Positions 15,793 to 23,863 of a stretch of DNA of 62,759 bases are shown piece by piece; the first letter of the stretch is position 1; each line of letters starts with the position of its first letter. The notes beneath the pieces are model-generated. The model searched no databases and was not told where the DNA came from. It was given only the letters and a program-made list of their open reading frames with translations. The translations under genes were made by a program, and so were the position numbers. Source of the stretch: an uncultured Myxococcales bacterium (GTDB lineage: Bacteria > Myxococcota_A > Polyangia > Polyangiales > Polyangiaceae); assembly GCA_937902985.1 (NCBI GenBank), contig CALFNG010000456.1:1-62759 (forward strand). Reading direction: 5' to 3'.

Positions 15793-17295
15793 ATGGCAGA
15801 ATACGCATTCGAGCACGCAGACGGGTTCGAGCAGGGGGAGCTCGCGGGTCAGGTCAGGCTCGGCAAGTTCGAAGCCCATTACGAAGAAATCTTCGCCGAA
15901 GTCATCGAAGACGGCGTCATCACCGCGGACGAGCGCGCCCGGCTGCACAAGGCCGCCGACGCGCTCGGCCTCGACCGCGTGCGCCTGCGGAGCCTCGAAG
16001 AGGCGCTCCAGGCGGCCTACGAGGCCCGCCATCACGTCCGCGTGCGCGAGGTGTCCGACGACGACGCGTCTCCCGCCTCGATCGTGCTCAGCCCGCAAGC
16101 GGCGCAGGACCCGCGCGTGGCCTCTCTCGAGCTTCGCGTGCGCGATCTCCAGGAACGAGTCGCCGAGCTCACGCGAGAGCTGGCGCTGGCGCGGTCGCAG
16201 GTCGCCGTCGAAGTCGATCTCTCCAACCTCGCCGTACCGGCGGGCGGCGTCGAGGTCGTCGAGGAGTCGGCCGACGACCTGGCGCGACGCCTCCGCAGCG
16301 ATCCACGAGACGTGGCGAGCCTCCATGGGCTCTATCGGATCTACGGGCGCACGGGCGAGGTCGACCGCCAGTGGCTCATGGCGGAAGCGCTCGTCTACCT
16401 TCAGGCGGCCGACGCGGGCGAGCGCGCGATGCACGCGAAGCACCGCGTCGACGGCCTCATCAAGCCCGCGAGCTCTCTCTCGGCAGAAGGGTGGAAGCTC
16501 CTCTTTCACCCGGACGAGGAGCTCCTGACGGGGCAGATCTTCGCGGTCATCGTCCCCGCCGTCCTCCTGGGCCGCATCTCCACGCTCCGGCGCGAGAAGG
16601 CGCTGCCGAAGCTCGATCCCGCGCGCAAGCAAGATCCGAAGGTGTCGACCATCCAGGCGGTTCGTTGCTTCTCCTGGGCCGGATCGATCCTCGGGCTCGG
16701 GTCGCCGCCTCTCTACGCCGATCCCGAGTTCGAAGGCATCGTCGAGATGGTGCCCGGCGTACCGCCCGCCACGCGGCTCGGCCGCGCCGCGCTGTCGGGA
16801 CGGTCGCCCTTCGAGCTCGCGTTCCTCGCCGGGCAGCACCTCTCGTACTTCCGCGAGGAGCACTTCATCCGCCTCGTCGTTCCGACGATCCCGGATCTCG
16901 AAGACCTGTTCCTCGCCGCGCTGAGCATCGCCAACGCGGGCATACCGCTCTCGGCGGAGGTGAAGCGGCGGGTGGGTCCGATCGCCCGGGCCATCGAGCC
17001 CGTGCTCGAGCCTGCCACGGTCGACCGCCTGCGCGGCCATTTCCTGCGTTTCATCGAAGAGGGCGGGCGCACCAACCTGCAAAGGTGGGCCACGGCTGCC
17101 GAGCGAACGGCCGCCCGGGCGGGCCTGCTGCTCGCCAACGACCTCGCCGCGGCGCACGCCGTCTTGGTCCTCGAAGCCCGGTCCACGACCGACTCCGTGA
17201 ACGCCAAGATGGACGACCTCATCGTCTTTTGTACGAGCGACCGCTACGCGAGGCTGCGAACGCAGATCGGTCTCGCCCTCCCGAGAGCTCACTGA
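15793..17295 (+). CDS. Myxobacterial hypothetical protein with coiled coil
   Basis: The 500-residue protein has no signal peptide. The N-terminal 90 residues resemble a TerB-like or EF-like helical module (EIFAEVIEDGVITADERARL). Residues of about 115-140 form a coiled coil (SLELRVRDLQERVAELTREL), followed by TPR-like helices (DVASLHGLYRIYGRTGEVDR). The C-terminal half (about 270-500) matches a conserved region of myxobacterial multidomain proteins: SLSAEGWKLLFHPDEELL, AGQHLSYFREEHFIRLVV, LEDLFLAALSIANAG. That region has been seen attached to zinc peptidase-like and TPR proteins, but no catalytic motif is visible here. It is probably a cytoplasmic scaffold; I do not assign a function. Confidence 0.75.
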   Translation: MAEYAFEHADGFEQGELAGQVRLGKFEAHYEEIFAEVIEDGVITADERARLHKAADALGLDRVRLRSLEEALQAAYEARHHVRVREVSDDDASPASIVLSPQAAQDPRVASLELRVRDLQERVAELTRELALARSQVAVEVDLSNLAVPAGGVEVVEESADDLARRLRSDPRDVASLHGLYRIYGRTGEVDRQWLMAEALVYLQAADAGERAMHAKHRVDGLIKPASSLSAEGWKLLFHPDEELLTGQIFAVIVPAVLLGRISTLRREKALPKLDPARKQDPKVSTIQAVRCFSWAGSILGLGSPPLYADPEFEGIVEMVPGVPPATRLGRAALSGRSPFELAFLAGQHLSYFREEHFIRLVVPTIPDLEDLFLAALSIANAGIPLSAEVKRRVGPIARAIEPVLEPATVDRLRGHFLRFIEEGGRTNLQRWATAAERTAARAGLLLANDLAAAHAVLVLEARSTTDSVNAKMDDLIVFCTSDRYARLRTQIGLALPRAH

Positions 17296-17315
17296 AGGAG
17301 CCGCCGCGGCCGGGC

Positions 17316-17371
17316 CAATCGTGGGACGCTAATCGTGGGACGCCAATCGTGGGACGCCAATCGTGGGAGTG
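17316..17371 (+). repeat. 14-bp tandem repeat, four units, intergenic
   Basis: Four consecutive 14-base units of CAATCGTGGGACGC (second unit begins T; the fourth ends AGTG) lie between the stop at 17295 and the start at 17435. The unit is not a multiple of three and the region has no gene. It could be a slippage product or a binding array in the leader of the downstream gene. Confidence 0.85.
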
Positions 17372-17434
17372 GGAGAGTGTGTGGTCATCGCCCGGCGGGC
17401 GCAGCCGTTCGGGACGTCGTATAGTTGAGGGGGA

Positions 17435-17878
17435 ATGGCCCGCAGCCGACGTAGCGATCTTCCGACGGTGCCACCGGCGTTCAACGTCACGCGCTTCGCG
17501 AAGAACAGCGACGAGAAGATCACCGTCGTTCCGCCCAGGCCCTTCCCGTCGAACGAATGGCCGGAGGCGCAAGAGCTGGTCACCGACGGCTCGCCGCAAT
17601 CGCAGATGCGCGTCGCGACGCGCCCCCGGATGGAGGCGACCGAGACCGACGAGTCCTGGGCTCGCACGGCGGTCGGGGTTCTCGTGGTGCAGATGTCTGT
17701 CGATAATCTCAAGCGGCTCCCGCTCGACCACCGCGCCGGGTTCCTCCTCTCGCGGATCGACGGCTCGATCGATCTCGAGACGCTCGTCGAAGTGGCCGCG
17801 TTGCCCCGCCACGACGTGCTCCGGATGGTGCGCGATCTCGTCGACTCGGGCGTCGTCGCGTTCATCGCCTTCGGATAG
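17435..17878 (+). CDS. Small myxobacterial regulatory-like protein with winged-helix-type C-terminus
   Basis: The 147-residue cytoplasmic protein has a disordered Pro/Arg-rich first half and a compact C-terminal domain (about 78-147). The core LKRLPLDHRAGFLLSRIDGS followed by LETLVEVAALPRHDVLRMVR and LVDSGVVAF is a motif repeated in many Myxococcota proteins, where it looks like a small winged-helix or oligomerisation module; its role is not established. The ATG at 17435 is the only sensible start. The 14-bp repeat array lies 64 bases upstream. Confidence 0.72.
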   Translation: MARSRRSDLPTVPPAFNVTRFAKNSDEKITVVPPRPFPSNEWPEAQELVTDGSPQSQMRVATRPRMEATETDESWARTAVGVLVVQMSVDNLKRLPLDHRAGFLLSRIDGSIDLETLVEVAALPRHDVLRMVRDLVDSGVVAFIAFG

Positions 17879-17902
17879 CTCCTGCGTTAGCTTGCGGCTG
17901 CC

Positions 17903-20014
17903 ATGGACAGCCGATACGACGCGGAAGCCGCTGCACGTCTCGTTCGCGATCTCGCGGGACACGCCTCCGAGAGTCTCGCGCTTCGCACGTACACCGCGAG
18001 GCTGATCGGGAGCGAGTCGTCGCTCGTGTTGCACGGCGGCGGGAACACGTCGGTCAAAGCCACGGCCGCCACGCTGCACGGCGAGACGGTCGACGTCCTC
18101 CACGTGAAGGGGTCGGGCTGGGATCTCGCGACGATCGAGCCCCAGGGCCACCCGGCCGTTCGTCTGGCGCCGCTTCGCCAGCTCCGATCGCTCTCCGCCC
18201 TGACCGACGAGGCCATGGTCAACGAGCTCCGCGCGAACCTCCTCGACTCGGCGGCACCCAACCCGAGCGTCGAGACGCTGCTCCATGCCTTCCTGCCGGC
18301 GCGGTTCATCGACCACACGCACGCCGACGCGATCCTGGCCGTGTGCGATCAGCCCGAAGGCGAGCGGATCTGCGCCTCGATCTTCGGGCGCGGCCTCGTC
18401 TGGGTGCCGTACGTGATGCCGGGCTTCGCTCTCGCGAAGCGGTGCGCCGAGGCGTTCGAGGCCGTCGCGGCCACGGGCGAGCCGGGCGGACCGACCGTCA
18501 TGGTCCTCGAGAAGCACGGCCTCTTCACCTGGGGCTCGACGGCAAAAGAGAGCTACGAGCGCACGATCGCGGCCGTGACGCGCGCCGAGCGGTTCGGGGT
18601 CGAGCACAGCCCCACGGTGACCTTCTCGATCGCGAGTCGCAGCGACATCACCGACGAGCAAGTGCTCCCGAGGCTGCGAGGCGCGGCGGCGGCGCTCGCC
18701 GGAGACGCGCCCGAGCGCGGGCCGATCGTGCGTCTCCGATCGACTCCGGCCATCCTCGGGTTTCTCGCGCGGCCTGACGCCGCGGAGCTCGTGTCGAAGG
18801 GCTGCGCGACGCCGGACCACGTGATCCGCACGAAGCCGAACGCCCTCTTCGTGCCGCGGCCGGCCTACGACGTCGACGACGCGAGCGGCGCGGGCGACGT
18901 GCTCGGCGCCCAGCTGCGAGGTGCCATGGAGCAATATGCCCGGGAGTACGACGAATACTTCGCGGCAATGTGCCGGCTCAAAGGCGTCACGAAGAAGAAG
19001 CTCGACCCCTGGCCCAAGATCGTTCTCCTTCCCGGGCTCGGCGCCTGCGCGCTCGGCGCCACGGCTTCCGAGGCCGACCTCGCGCTCGATCTCTACGAGC
19101 ACACCATCGACGTCATGACGAGCGCCGCCGGGATCGGGGCGTACGAACCCGTCAGCCGCGCCGATCTCTTCGACCTGGAGTACTGGAGCCTCGAGCAAGC
19201 GAAGCTGAAGCCGGCCGCGCCGCTCCCGCTCTCGAGGTGCATCGCGCTCGTCACCGGCGCGGCGGGCGGCATCGGAAGGGCCGCCGCGATGCACGCGGCG
19301 GTCGCCGGCGCGCACGTCGCGTTGCTGGATCGGGACGCCGACGGGCTGGCTCGGGTCGCCGCCGAGCTGGGCACGAAGCTCGGCAAGGGCGCGACGGGGC
19401 GAGTGCTCACGTTCGTGGCCGACGTGCGCGAGCCCACCGCCGTCGAGCGCGCGTTCGTCTCGACGGTCAGCGCGTGGGGCGGCCTCGACCTCGTCATCTC
19501 GAATGCCGGCGGCGCTCCCGAGGGTCGGCTCGATACCCTGGCCGGCGAAGCCGCCCTGCGCGACTCGCTCGCACTCAACTGCCTCTCTCATGCGACCGTC
19601 GCCCGCCTCGCGTCGCGGATCATGTCGGCGCAAGGACGCGGCGGGTGCCTCATCTTCAACGCGAGCAAGAGCGCGTTCAACCCCGGCCCGGGCTTCGGTC
19701 CGTACGCCGTCGCCAAGAGCGCGCTCATCGCGTTGATGCGTCAGTACGCGGTCGACCTCGGGCCTTCCGGCATTCGATCGAACGCGGTGAACGCCGATCG
19801 CGTCCGAACGGGGCTCTTCGCGGGGGGCGTGGCCGAGTCGCGCGCCCGGGCCCGCGGCGTAGGACCCGACGAGTACTTTCGATCGAATCTGCTCGGGCGC
19901 GAGGTCACGGCCGACGACGTCGCGGGCGCGTTCGTCTACCTCGCCTCGGCGCGGGCCACGACGGGCTGCGTCGTCACGGTCGATGGCGGCAACGCCGCGG
20001 CTTTCCCCCGGTGA
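17903..20014 (+). CDS. Bifunctional class II aldolase / short-chain dehydrogenase (RhaD-like)
   Basis: The 703-residue cytoplasmic enzyme joins two domains. The N-terminal class II aldolase/adducin domain (about 1-440) shows LVLHGGGNTSVK, HVKGSGWDL, the zinc-binding HTHAD, and VLEKHGLFTWG. The C-terminal SDR domain (about 445-703) has the NAD-binding TGAAGGIGRAAA, the NAG-type ISNAGG and the catalytic YAVAK with upstream Ser (SKSAFN). This architecture is that of rhamnulose-1-phosphate aldolase/lactaldehyde dehydrogenase fusions, which split a sugar phosphate or sugar acid and reduce or oxidise the aldehyde. No other rhamnose genes are nearby, so the substrate is uncertain. The ATG at 17903 follows the previous gene by 24 bases, so the two may be co-transcribed. 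Confidence 0.88.
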   Translation: MDSRYDAEAAARLVRDLAGHASESLALRTYTARLIGSESSLVLHGGGNTSVKATAATLHGETVDVLHVKGSGWDLATIEPQGHPAVRLAPLRQLRSLSALTDEAMVNELRANLLDSAAPNPSVETLLHAFLPARFIDHTHADAILAVCDQPEGERICASIFGRGLVWVPYVMPGFALAKRCAEAFEAVAATGEPGGPTVMVLEKHGLFTWGSTAKESYERTIAAVTRAERFGVEHSPTVTFSIASRSDITDEQVLPRLRGAAAALAGDAPERGPIVRLRSTPAILGFLARPDAAELVSKGCATPDHVIRTKPNALFVPRPAYDVDDASGAGDVLGAQLRGAMEQYAREYDEYFAAMCRLKGVTKKKLDPWPKIVLLPGLGACALGATASEADLALDLYEHTIDVMTSAAGIGAYEPVSRADLFDLEYWSLEQAKLKPAAPLPLSRCIALVTGAAGGIGRAAAMHAAVAGAHVALLDRDADGLARVAAELGTKLGKGATGRVLTFVADVREPTAVERAFVSTVSAWGGLDLVISNAGGAPEGRLDTLAGEAALRDSLALNCLSHATVARLASRIMSAQGRGGCLIFNASKSAFNPGPGFGPYAVAKSALIALMRQYAVDLGPSGIRSNAVNADRVRTGLFAGGVAESRARARGVGPDEYFRSNLLGREVTADDVAGAFVYLASARATTGCVVTVDGGNAAAFPR

Positions 20015-20105
20015 CCAATTCAAGAGGACAAGGGGATTGGCCGCCGAGGCGCAGAGCAGTGAAAGGGGTGAGGGAGGCTCTAGAAAGCGCCGCCGGCGTC
20101 GCCCG

Positions 20106-20924
20106 TCAGGGGCACGTGACTGCGACGGGATACGCGGGCGCTCCGCCGACGGCGGAGAGGCCGGGCGCGAGCTCCGCGTCGACCGTGCCGGCCCACCCCG
20201 TTCCGTCGACGACGATCTCCATCGTGCGCGGATCGATGTCGGCGTTCCAGGGAACCGCGGCCGCGTCGAAGAACGTTCCGAGGTTGACGAGGTTCGGGTC
20301 GAGCATCTCGGTGAAGTTCGAGCGGTTCTCCTGAACCCAGTAGTTCAAATCGCTTTGCGTCGCCCCGACGTTCATCGTCGGTCCGTCGCTGAGGGCCTGG
20401 ATGAGCACGACGTACTCCGAGTCGAGCGTCGTCTTGGCGGCGACCAGCGCCTGGGTCTCCTGGTTGCACGGCGTGCACCACACGGCGGCGACGCTCAGGT
20501 GCAAGAGCTTGAGACGCTTGTTGCACGGGTCGTAATAGTCGCCGAGCGCGATCGTCTGCAGTCCGCCAGCCGGATTGGCGTTCGGGTAACCGAGGAACTT
20601 GAAGTTCTCGATGACGCTGCCCGGGGTCTTGCCTCGCCGCGCGCTGTGTCCGTAGCCGCCGGCCGGCGACGGATAGGCCACGCCGTCAGGATTCGTGTTC
20701 GGACCTTTGACGCCAGCGCCCACGCCCGAGTCTGCGACCGCGCCTGAACTCGCGCCCGAACTTACGCCCGAACTTACGCCCGAACTTACGCCCGAACTCG
20801 CGCCGGCTCCCGAGCTGCTGGTGAAGTTGGTCTGCGTGGTGACGTTCGGGCTCGGGCTCCCGGAGCTGCAGCCGGCGACCCACGTCGCGAAGACCGCCGC
20901 GGCGAGGCCGGCCGGGGATCGCAT
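20106..20924 (-). CDS. Thioredoxin-like lipoprotein
   Basis: The 272-residue product has a lipoprotein signal (AVFATWVAGC), a Ser/Gly/Val repeat linker, and a thioredoxin-fold domain: LHLSVAAVWCTPCNQETQAL contains the redox CxxC, followed by YVVLIQALSDG and the strand VPWNADIDPRTMEIV. In place of the usual cis-Pro segment there is AAVPWNADID, which may serve. It probably works on disulfides at the outer membrane, which fits the Cys-rich lipoproteins encoded immediately beyond it on the opposite strand. The ATG at 20924 is chosen; the frame is open upstream to 21224 without signal features. It is divergent from the gene at 20989 with a 64-base shared promoter region. Confidence 0.8.
   Translation of the reverse strand: MRSPAGLAAAVFATWVAGCSSGSPSPNVTTQTNFTSSSGAGASSGVSSGVSSGVSSGASSGAVADSGVGAGVKGPNTNPDGVAYPSPAGGYGHSARRGKTPGSVIENFKFLGYPNANPAGGLQTIALGDYYDPCNKRLKLLHLSVAAVWCTPCNQETQALVAAKTTLDSEYVVLIQALSDGPTMNVGATQSDLNYWVQENRSNFTEMLDPNLVNLGTFFDAAAVPWNADIDPRTMEIVVDGTGWAGTVDAELAPGLSAVGGAPAYPVAVTCP
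20741..20800. repeat. 12-bp tandem repeat encoding a Ser-Ser-Gly-Val linker
   Basis: Five 12-base units, three of them exactly CGCCCGAACTTA on the plus strand and the outer ones differing at one to three bases, encode the repeated SSGV/SSGA linker of the thioredoxin-like lipoprotein (minus strand). Being in frame, expansion would only change linker length. Confidence 0.85.
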
Positions 20925-20988
20925 CGCCCATCCTTGTGCGCTTGGTCTCACGGCCGCAGAAGCGTATCGTCGCGGCGGCTCACCGTCC

Positions 20989-22197
20989 ATGGGCGCACCG
21001 TCACGATTCCACACCCACGCCGTCGGGGTCCTCCTCGCCGTCTCTTTTCTCGCGGTCGTCGCGCTTGGCCAGGCCACGGGGTGTTCGAGCAGTTCCAGCA
21101 CCGGAGGAAACTCGCCGTGCGGCTTTCCCTGTGCGGCCGGAACCGCCTGCCTCGACGACGGAACCGGCCAGAACTTGGCCTGTCGACAGGTCTGCACGGC
21201 CTCTGCCCAGTGCCCGTTCAACACCTATTGCAACGAGGCCCAGCCCCAGAGTTGGTGCGCGGCGAGCACGGCGCCGGTGCCGCAGGTTCCCTCGGGTCAG
21301 TGGGGGGCGACGTGCTCGCCGTCGGCTGGCGAAGCAAAGAACCCGAGCTGCGACGTGGCCGACGGCTTCGCGTGCTACGGCACGAGCCCCACGGACGCCA
21401 CGGCGTTCTGCACGCTCTACGGCTGCGAGTTCGACAGCGACTGCCCGGGCACCTGGTGGTGCGCGCGCCTCAATCAGGGGCCGAACCTGAAATCGAGCAA
21501 TCCCACCTTCGGGGTCACGCGCTCCGTCTGCATACCGCGCGACTATTGCGCACCGTGTCACCTGGATCACGATTGCCCGAATGCGTCGAACGGCACCCCT
21601 CAGCACTGCGTGCTGGACGCGACGGGTGGCGGGTTCTGCGCTTCCGCGTGCGCCACCGACGGCAACTGCGCGCTCGACGCGACCTGCAAGAACTGGCAAA
21701 GCGTCTGCGCGCCGGGCCAAGGCCCCGCGTGTCAGAGCGATGATGACTGCCCGGCGCTCGCCGGGATCGTGCAGCACTGCGACGCGGGAAAGTGCGCGCC
21801 CGAATGCGCATCGGACGGCGACTGCAGCGGACCCGGCGCAGGTGGCGCGGGCGCCAGGTGCCAGTGGGCCCGCGTCTGCACGCCGCGCGCGGGCGTTTGC
21901 CTCGGCGACGGCGGCTTCTGCTCTCCGTGCCGCTCCGACGCGGATTGCAAGAACGGGTACTGCCTGAGCGGCTTGCCGTACTCGACTGAGCACTTCTGCA
22001 GCGCGAAGTCGACGTCGGCGTCATGCGACACGACGTCGGCGAACCCGGCGGGATGCCCGGCGCACGCGACCAGCGACAACTGGCTCCTCAACGCGTGCAT
22101 TACGTCGCCGCCGAACCAGTGTGTGGGTCTCGTCGCCCTGGGCACTTCGACGGGACAGGTCTCCGAGTTGCCCGGGTGCTGGACGGTGAATCGCTGA
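20989..22197 (+). CDS. Cys-rich secreted lipoprotein with Dickkopf/EGF-like disulfide modules
   Basis: The 402-residue product begins with a lipoprotein signal (LAVVALGQATGC) and carries about 40 cysteines in repeated modules such as CTASAQCPFNTYC, CEFDSDCPGTWWC, CQSDDDCPALAG and CRSDADCKNGYC. The repeating pattern C-x(2-4)-SDxDC-x(4-6)-C is typical of disulfide-rich repeats in Polyangia surface lipoproteins. It should be an extracellular or outer-membrane protein, possibly structural or adhesive; no catalytic motif is seen. The ATG at 20989 precedes the basic n-region. A thioredoxin-like lipoprotein is divergently encoded and could help its disulfide formation (inference). Confidence 0.75.
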   Translation: MGAPSRFHTHAVGVLLAVSFLAVVALGQATGCSSSSSTGGNSPCGFPCAAGTACLDDGTGQNLACRQVCTASAQCPFNTYCNEAQPQSWCAASTAPVPQVPSGQWGATCSPSAGEAKNPSCDVADGFACYGTSPTDATAFCTLYGCEFDSDCPGTWWCARLNQGPNLKSSNPTFGVTRSVCIPRDYCAPCHLDHDCPNASNGTPQHCVLDATGGGFCASACATDGNCALDATCKNWQSVCAPGQGPACQSDDDCPALAGIVQHCDAGKCAPECASDGDCSGPGAGGAGARCQWARVCTPRAGVCLGDGGFCSPCRSDADCKNGYCLSGLPYSTEHFCSAKSTSASCDTTSANPAGCPAHATSDNWLLNACITSPPNQCVGLVALGTSTGQVSELPGCWTVNR

Positions 22198-22383
22198 CGT
22201 TTTTCGCGGCGGAGCGCATGGCGTCGTAGCGGCTTTGTCAGGTGGTACGAGCCCCCGAGCGCGCTGCGGCAAACTGCGAACGGCCTGCTTTTGCACGGTA
22301 ATTGCCGGCGCCGCGGCGTCGGCATGTCGCGTGCTCTAGCGCTTCCCCGCGACGGCCCAGGGGGCCAATGCGAGGAGCCTTAA

Positions 22384-23598
22384 ATGATCAATCGTCACCT
22401 TCGGTCCGTTCCCGGCGCGCTCATGGCAGGAGCCATCGTCGCCATCGCGAGCGCCAACGGCGGATGCAGCGCCGCGAGCACCGCAACGAACGCCCTCAAC
22501 AACGCCGAGCAAGCCACGTCGAGCTGCGATGAGTTCACCAGCGGCGCGGACGCCGTCGGAATGCTCTCGATCGACGGCGACACCAAGGCCTTCGTCACGG
22601 CGAGCGCGAACCTCGTCGCGATCGCCAAGTCGGCAGAGACCGATGTCTACGGCGCCTGCAAGCACATCTGCGGCGACCTCAAGATCGCGGACACGTGGAC
22701 GGCGAAGGAGAACGGCGCGGACGTCGACGACGCGGTCACCGAGGCCTGTCACCAGGCGTCGGTCAAGATCAGCGGGACGCTCACGGCCGACGCCGGCTGT
22801 AACCTCGTCATCTCCGGCGGGCACTGTACCGTCGACACCACCGTCCAGGCCATGTGCGAGTCGACGTGCTCGGCCAATACGATGTGCACGCCGCCCGACG
22901 TGACGACGTCATGCACCCCTGGCGAGATCACGGGCGGGTGTTCCGGCACCTGCATGGCGAACGCGACCTGCGAAGGCACCGTCGACGCGAAGGCCGACTG
23001 CACCGGCAAGTGCATGGCCGACTGCACCGGCATGTGCGACTCGACGCCGTGCCAGGGGACCTTCTGCAAGGGCCAGTGCCAAGGCAAGTGCACCGGCGAC
23101 TGCAAGCTGATGGCCGACGCGACCGCCAGCTGCGGCGCTAACGTCGACTGCAAGGGAGGCTGCAGCGTCGCGTACACGGCGCCCAAGTGCGAGACCAAGA
23201 CCACCCCCCCGTCGTGCAAGGTCTCGACGACCTGCCAGGCGAGCTGCACGAGCACCGTGGAGTGCAAGTCCGTCTGCACGAAGCCGAGCGTCTCGCTCGA
23301 GTGCAACGCGACGGTCTCGGCCGACGTTCAGGCCGTCATCACCACCGTCAAGGCCAACCTGCCGTCGATCATCCTCCTCGTGCAGAGTCAGGGCAACTTG
23401 ATCCTCGATGCGGCGACCCAGGTCGGCGACACGGCCGACGCCGTCTCGAAGGACGTGACAAGCCTCGGCGGGAAAGCCATCTCGTGCGCCGCCGCTGCGG
23501 TCAAAGCCGACGTCTCCACGGCGGTGAGCCTGAAGGTCACCGTCAACGCGAGCGCGAGCGTCAGCGGCTCGTGCGGCGGCCCCAGCATGGCGATGTGA
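22384..23598 (+). CDS. Cys-rich lipoprotein A with C-x3-C array (tandem paralogue)
   Basis: The 404-residue product has a lipoprotein signal (AIASANGGC) and three zones. Zone 1 (about 45-165) is helical with the shared sequence LSIDGDTKAFVTASANLV. Zone 2 (about 155-310) is an array of closely spaced cysteines, many separated by exactly three residues (CTGKCMADCTGMC, CKGQCQGKCTGDC). Zone 3 (about 315-404) is an Ala/Val/Ser-rich helical tail with one Cys and the ending SGSCGGPS. The gene at 23864 encodes the same three zones, so the two arose by duplication. No known domain is recognised; a rigid disulfide-linked or metal-binding surface filament is one possibility. The 186 bases upstream (22198-22383) show no gene. 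Confidence 0.75.
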   Translation: MINRHLRSVPGALMAGAIVAIASANGGCSAASTATNALNNAEQATSSCDEFTSGADAVGMLSIDGDTKAFVTASANLVAIAKSAETDVYGACKHICGDLKIADTWTAKENGADVDDAVTEACHQASVKISGTLTADAGCNLVISGGHCTVDTTVQAMCESTCSANTMCTPPDVTTSCTPGEITGGCSGTCMANATCEGTVDAKADCTGKCMADCTGMCDSTPCQGTFCKGQCQGKCTGDCKLMADATASCGANVDCKGGCSVAYTAPKCETKTTPPSCKVSTTCQASCTSTVECKSVCTKPSVSLECNATVSADVQAVITTVKANLPSIILLVQSQGNLILDAATQVGDTADAVSKDVTSLGGKAISCAAAAVKADVSTAVSLKVTVNASASVSGSCGGPSMAM

Positions 23599-23638
23599 CG
23601 ACGCAACAAAAGACGTAGCGGTAACTTAGAGTGACGAT

Positions 23639-23668
23639 GGCGCGCCCGGGCTTCGGTCCGTGCGCGCC
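23639..23668 (+). terminator. Possible transcription terminator hairpin
   Basis: GGCGCGC (23639-23645) pairs with GCGCGCC (23662-23668) around a 16-base loop, followed by TTCGTGCATTTTG. It lies 40 bases after the stop of the first Cys-rich paralogue. The stem is short and the T-run weak, so this is tentative. The rest of the 265-base gap to the second paralogue shows no gene. Confidence 0.35.
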
Positions 23669-23863
23669 TTCGTGCATTTTGTGCCCTCGAGTGCGGGCAT
23701 GCGTCAAGGTGCGCGGGGGTGCCCGGCGAGGCACCAAGCTGGCCCTTTGGCGGCGCGCCACCGCAAGATTGCATCGTGTGGGACGTCGCCTCGTCGATCA
23801 GGAGATGGTCGAGTCGATCGGTACCCCCCGGGGGCTGTACGCTCACGTCGAAGGAGAGCTTTC

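Noticed and set aside
17219-20023. 934-codon minus-strand frame opposite the aldolase/dehydrogenase gene
   Set aside because: It is an Arg/Glu/Gly-rich mirror of a high-GC coding strand, without domain motifs, while the plus strand encodes a complete recognised enzyme.
20741-20800. Short regular repeats considered as a CRISPR-like array
   Set aside because: Units are 12 bp without spacers and lie in frame inside a lipoprotein gene.
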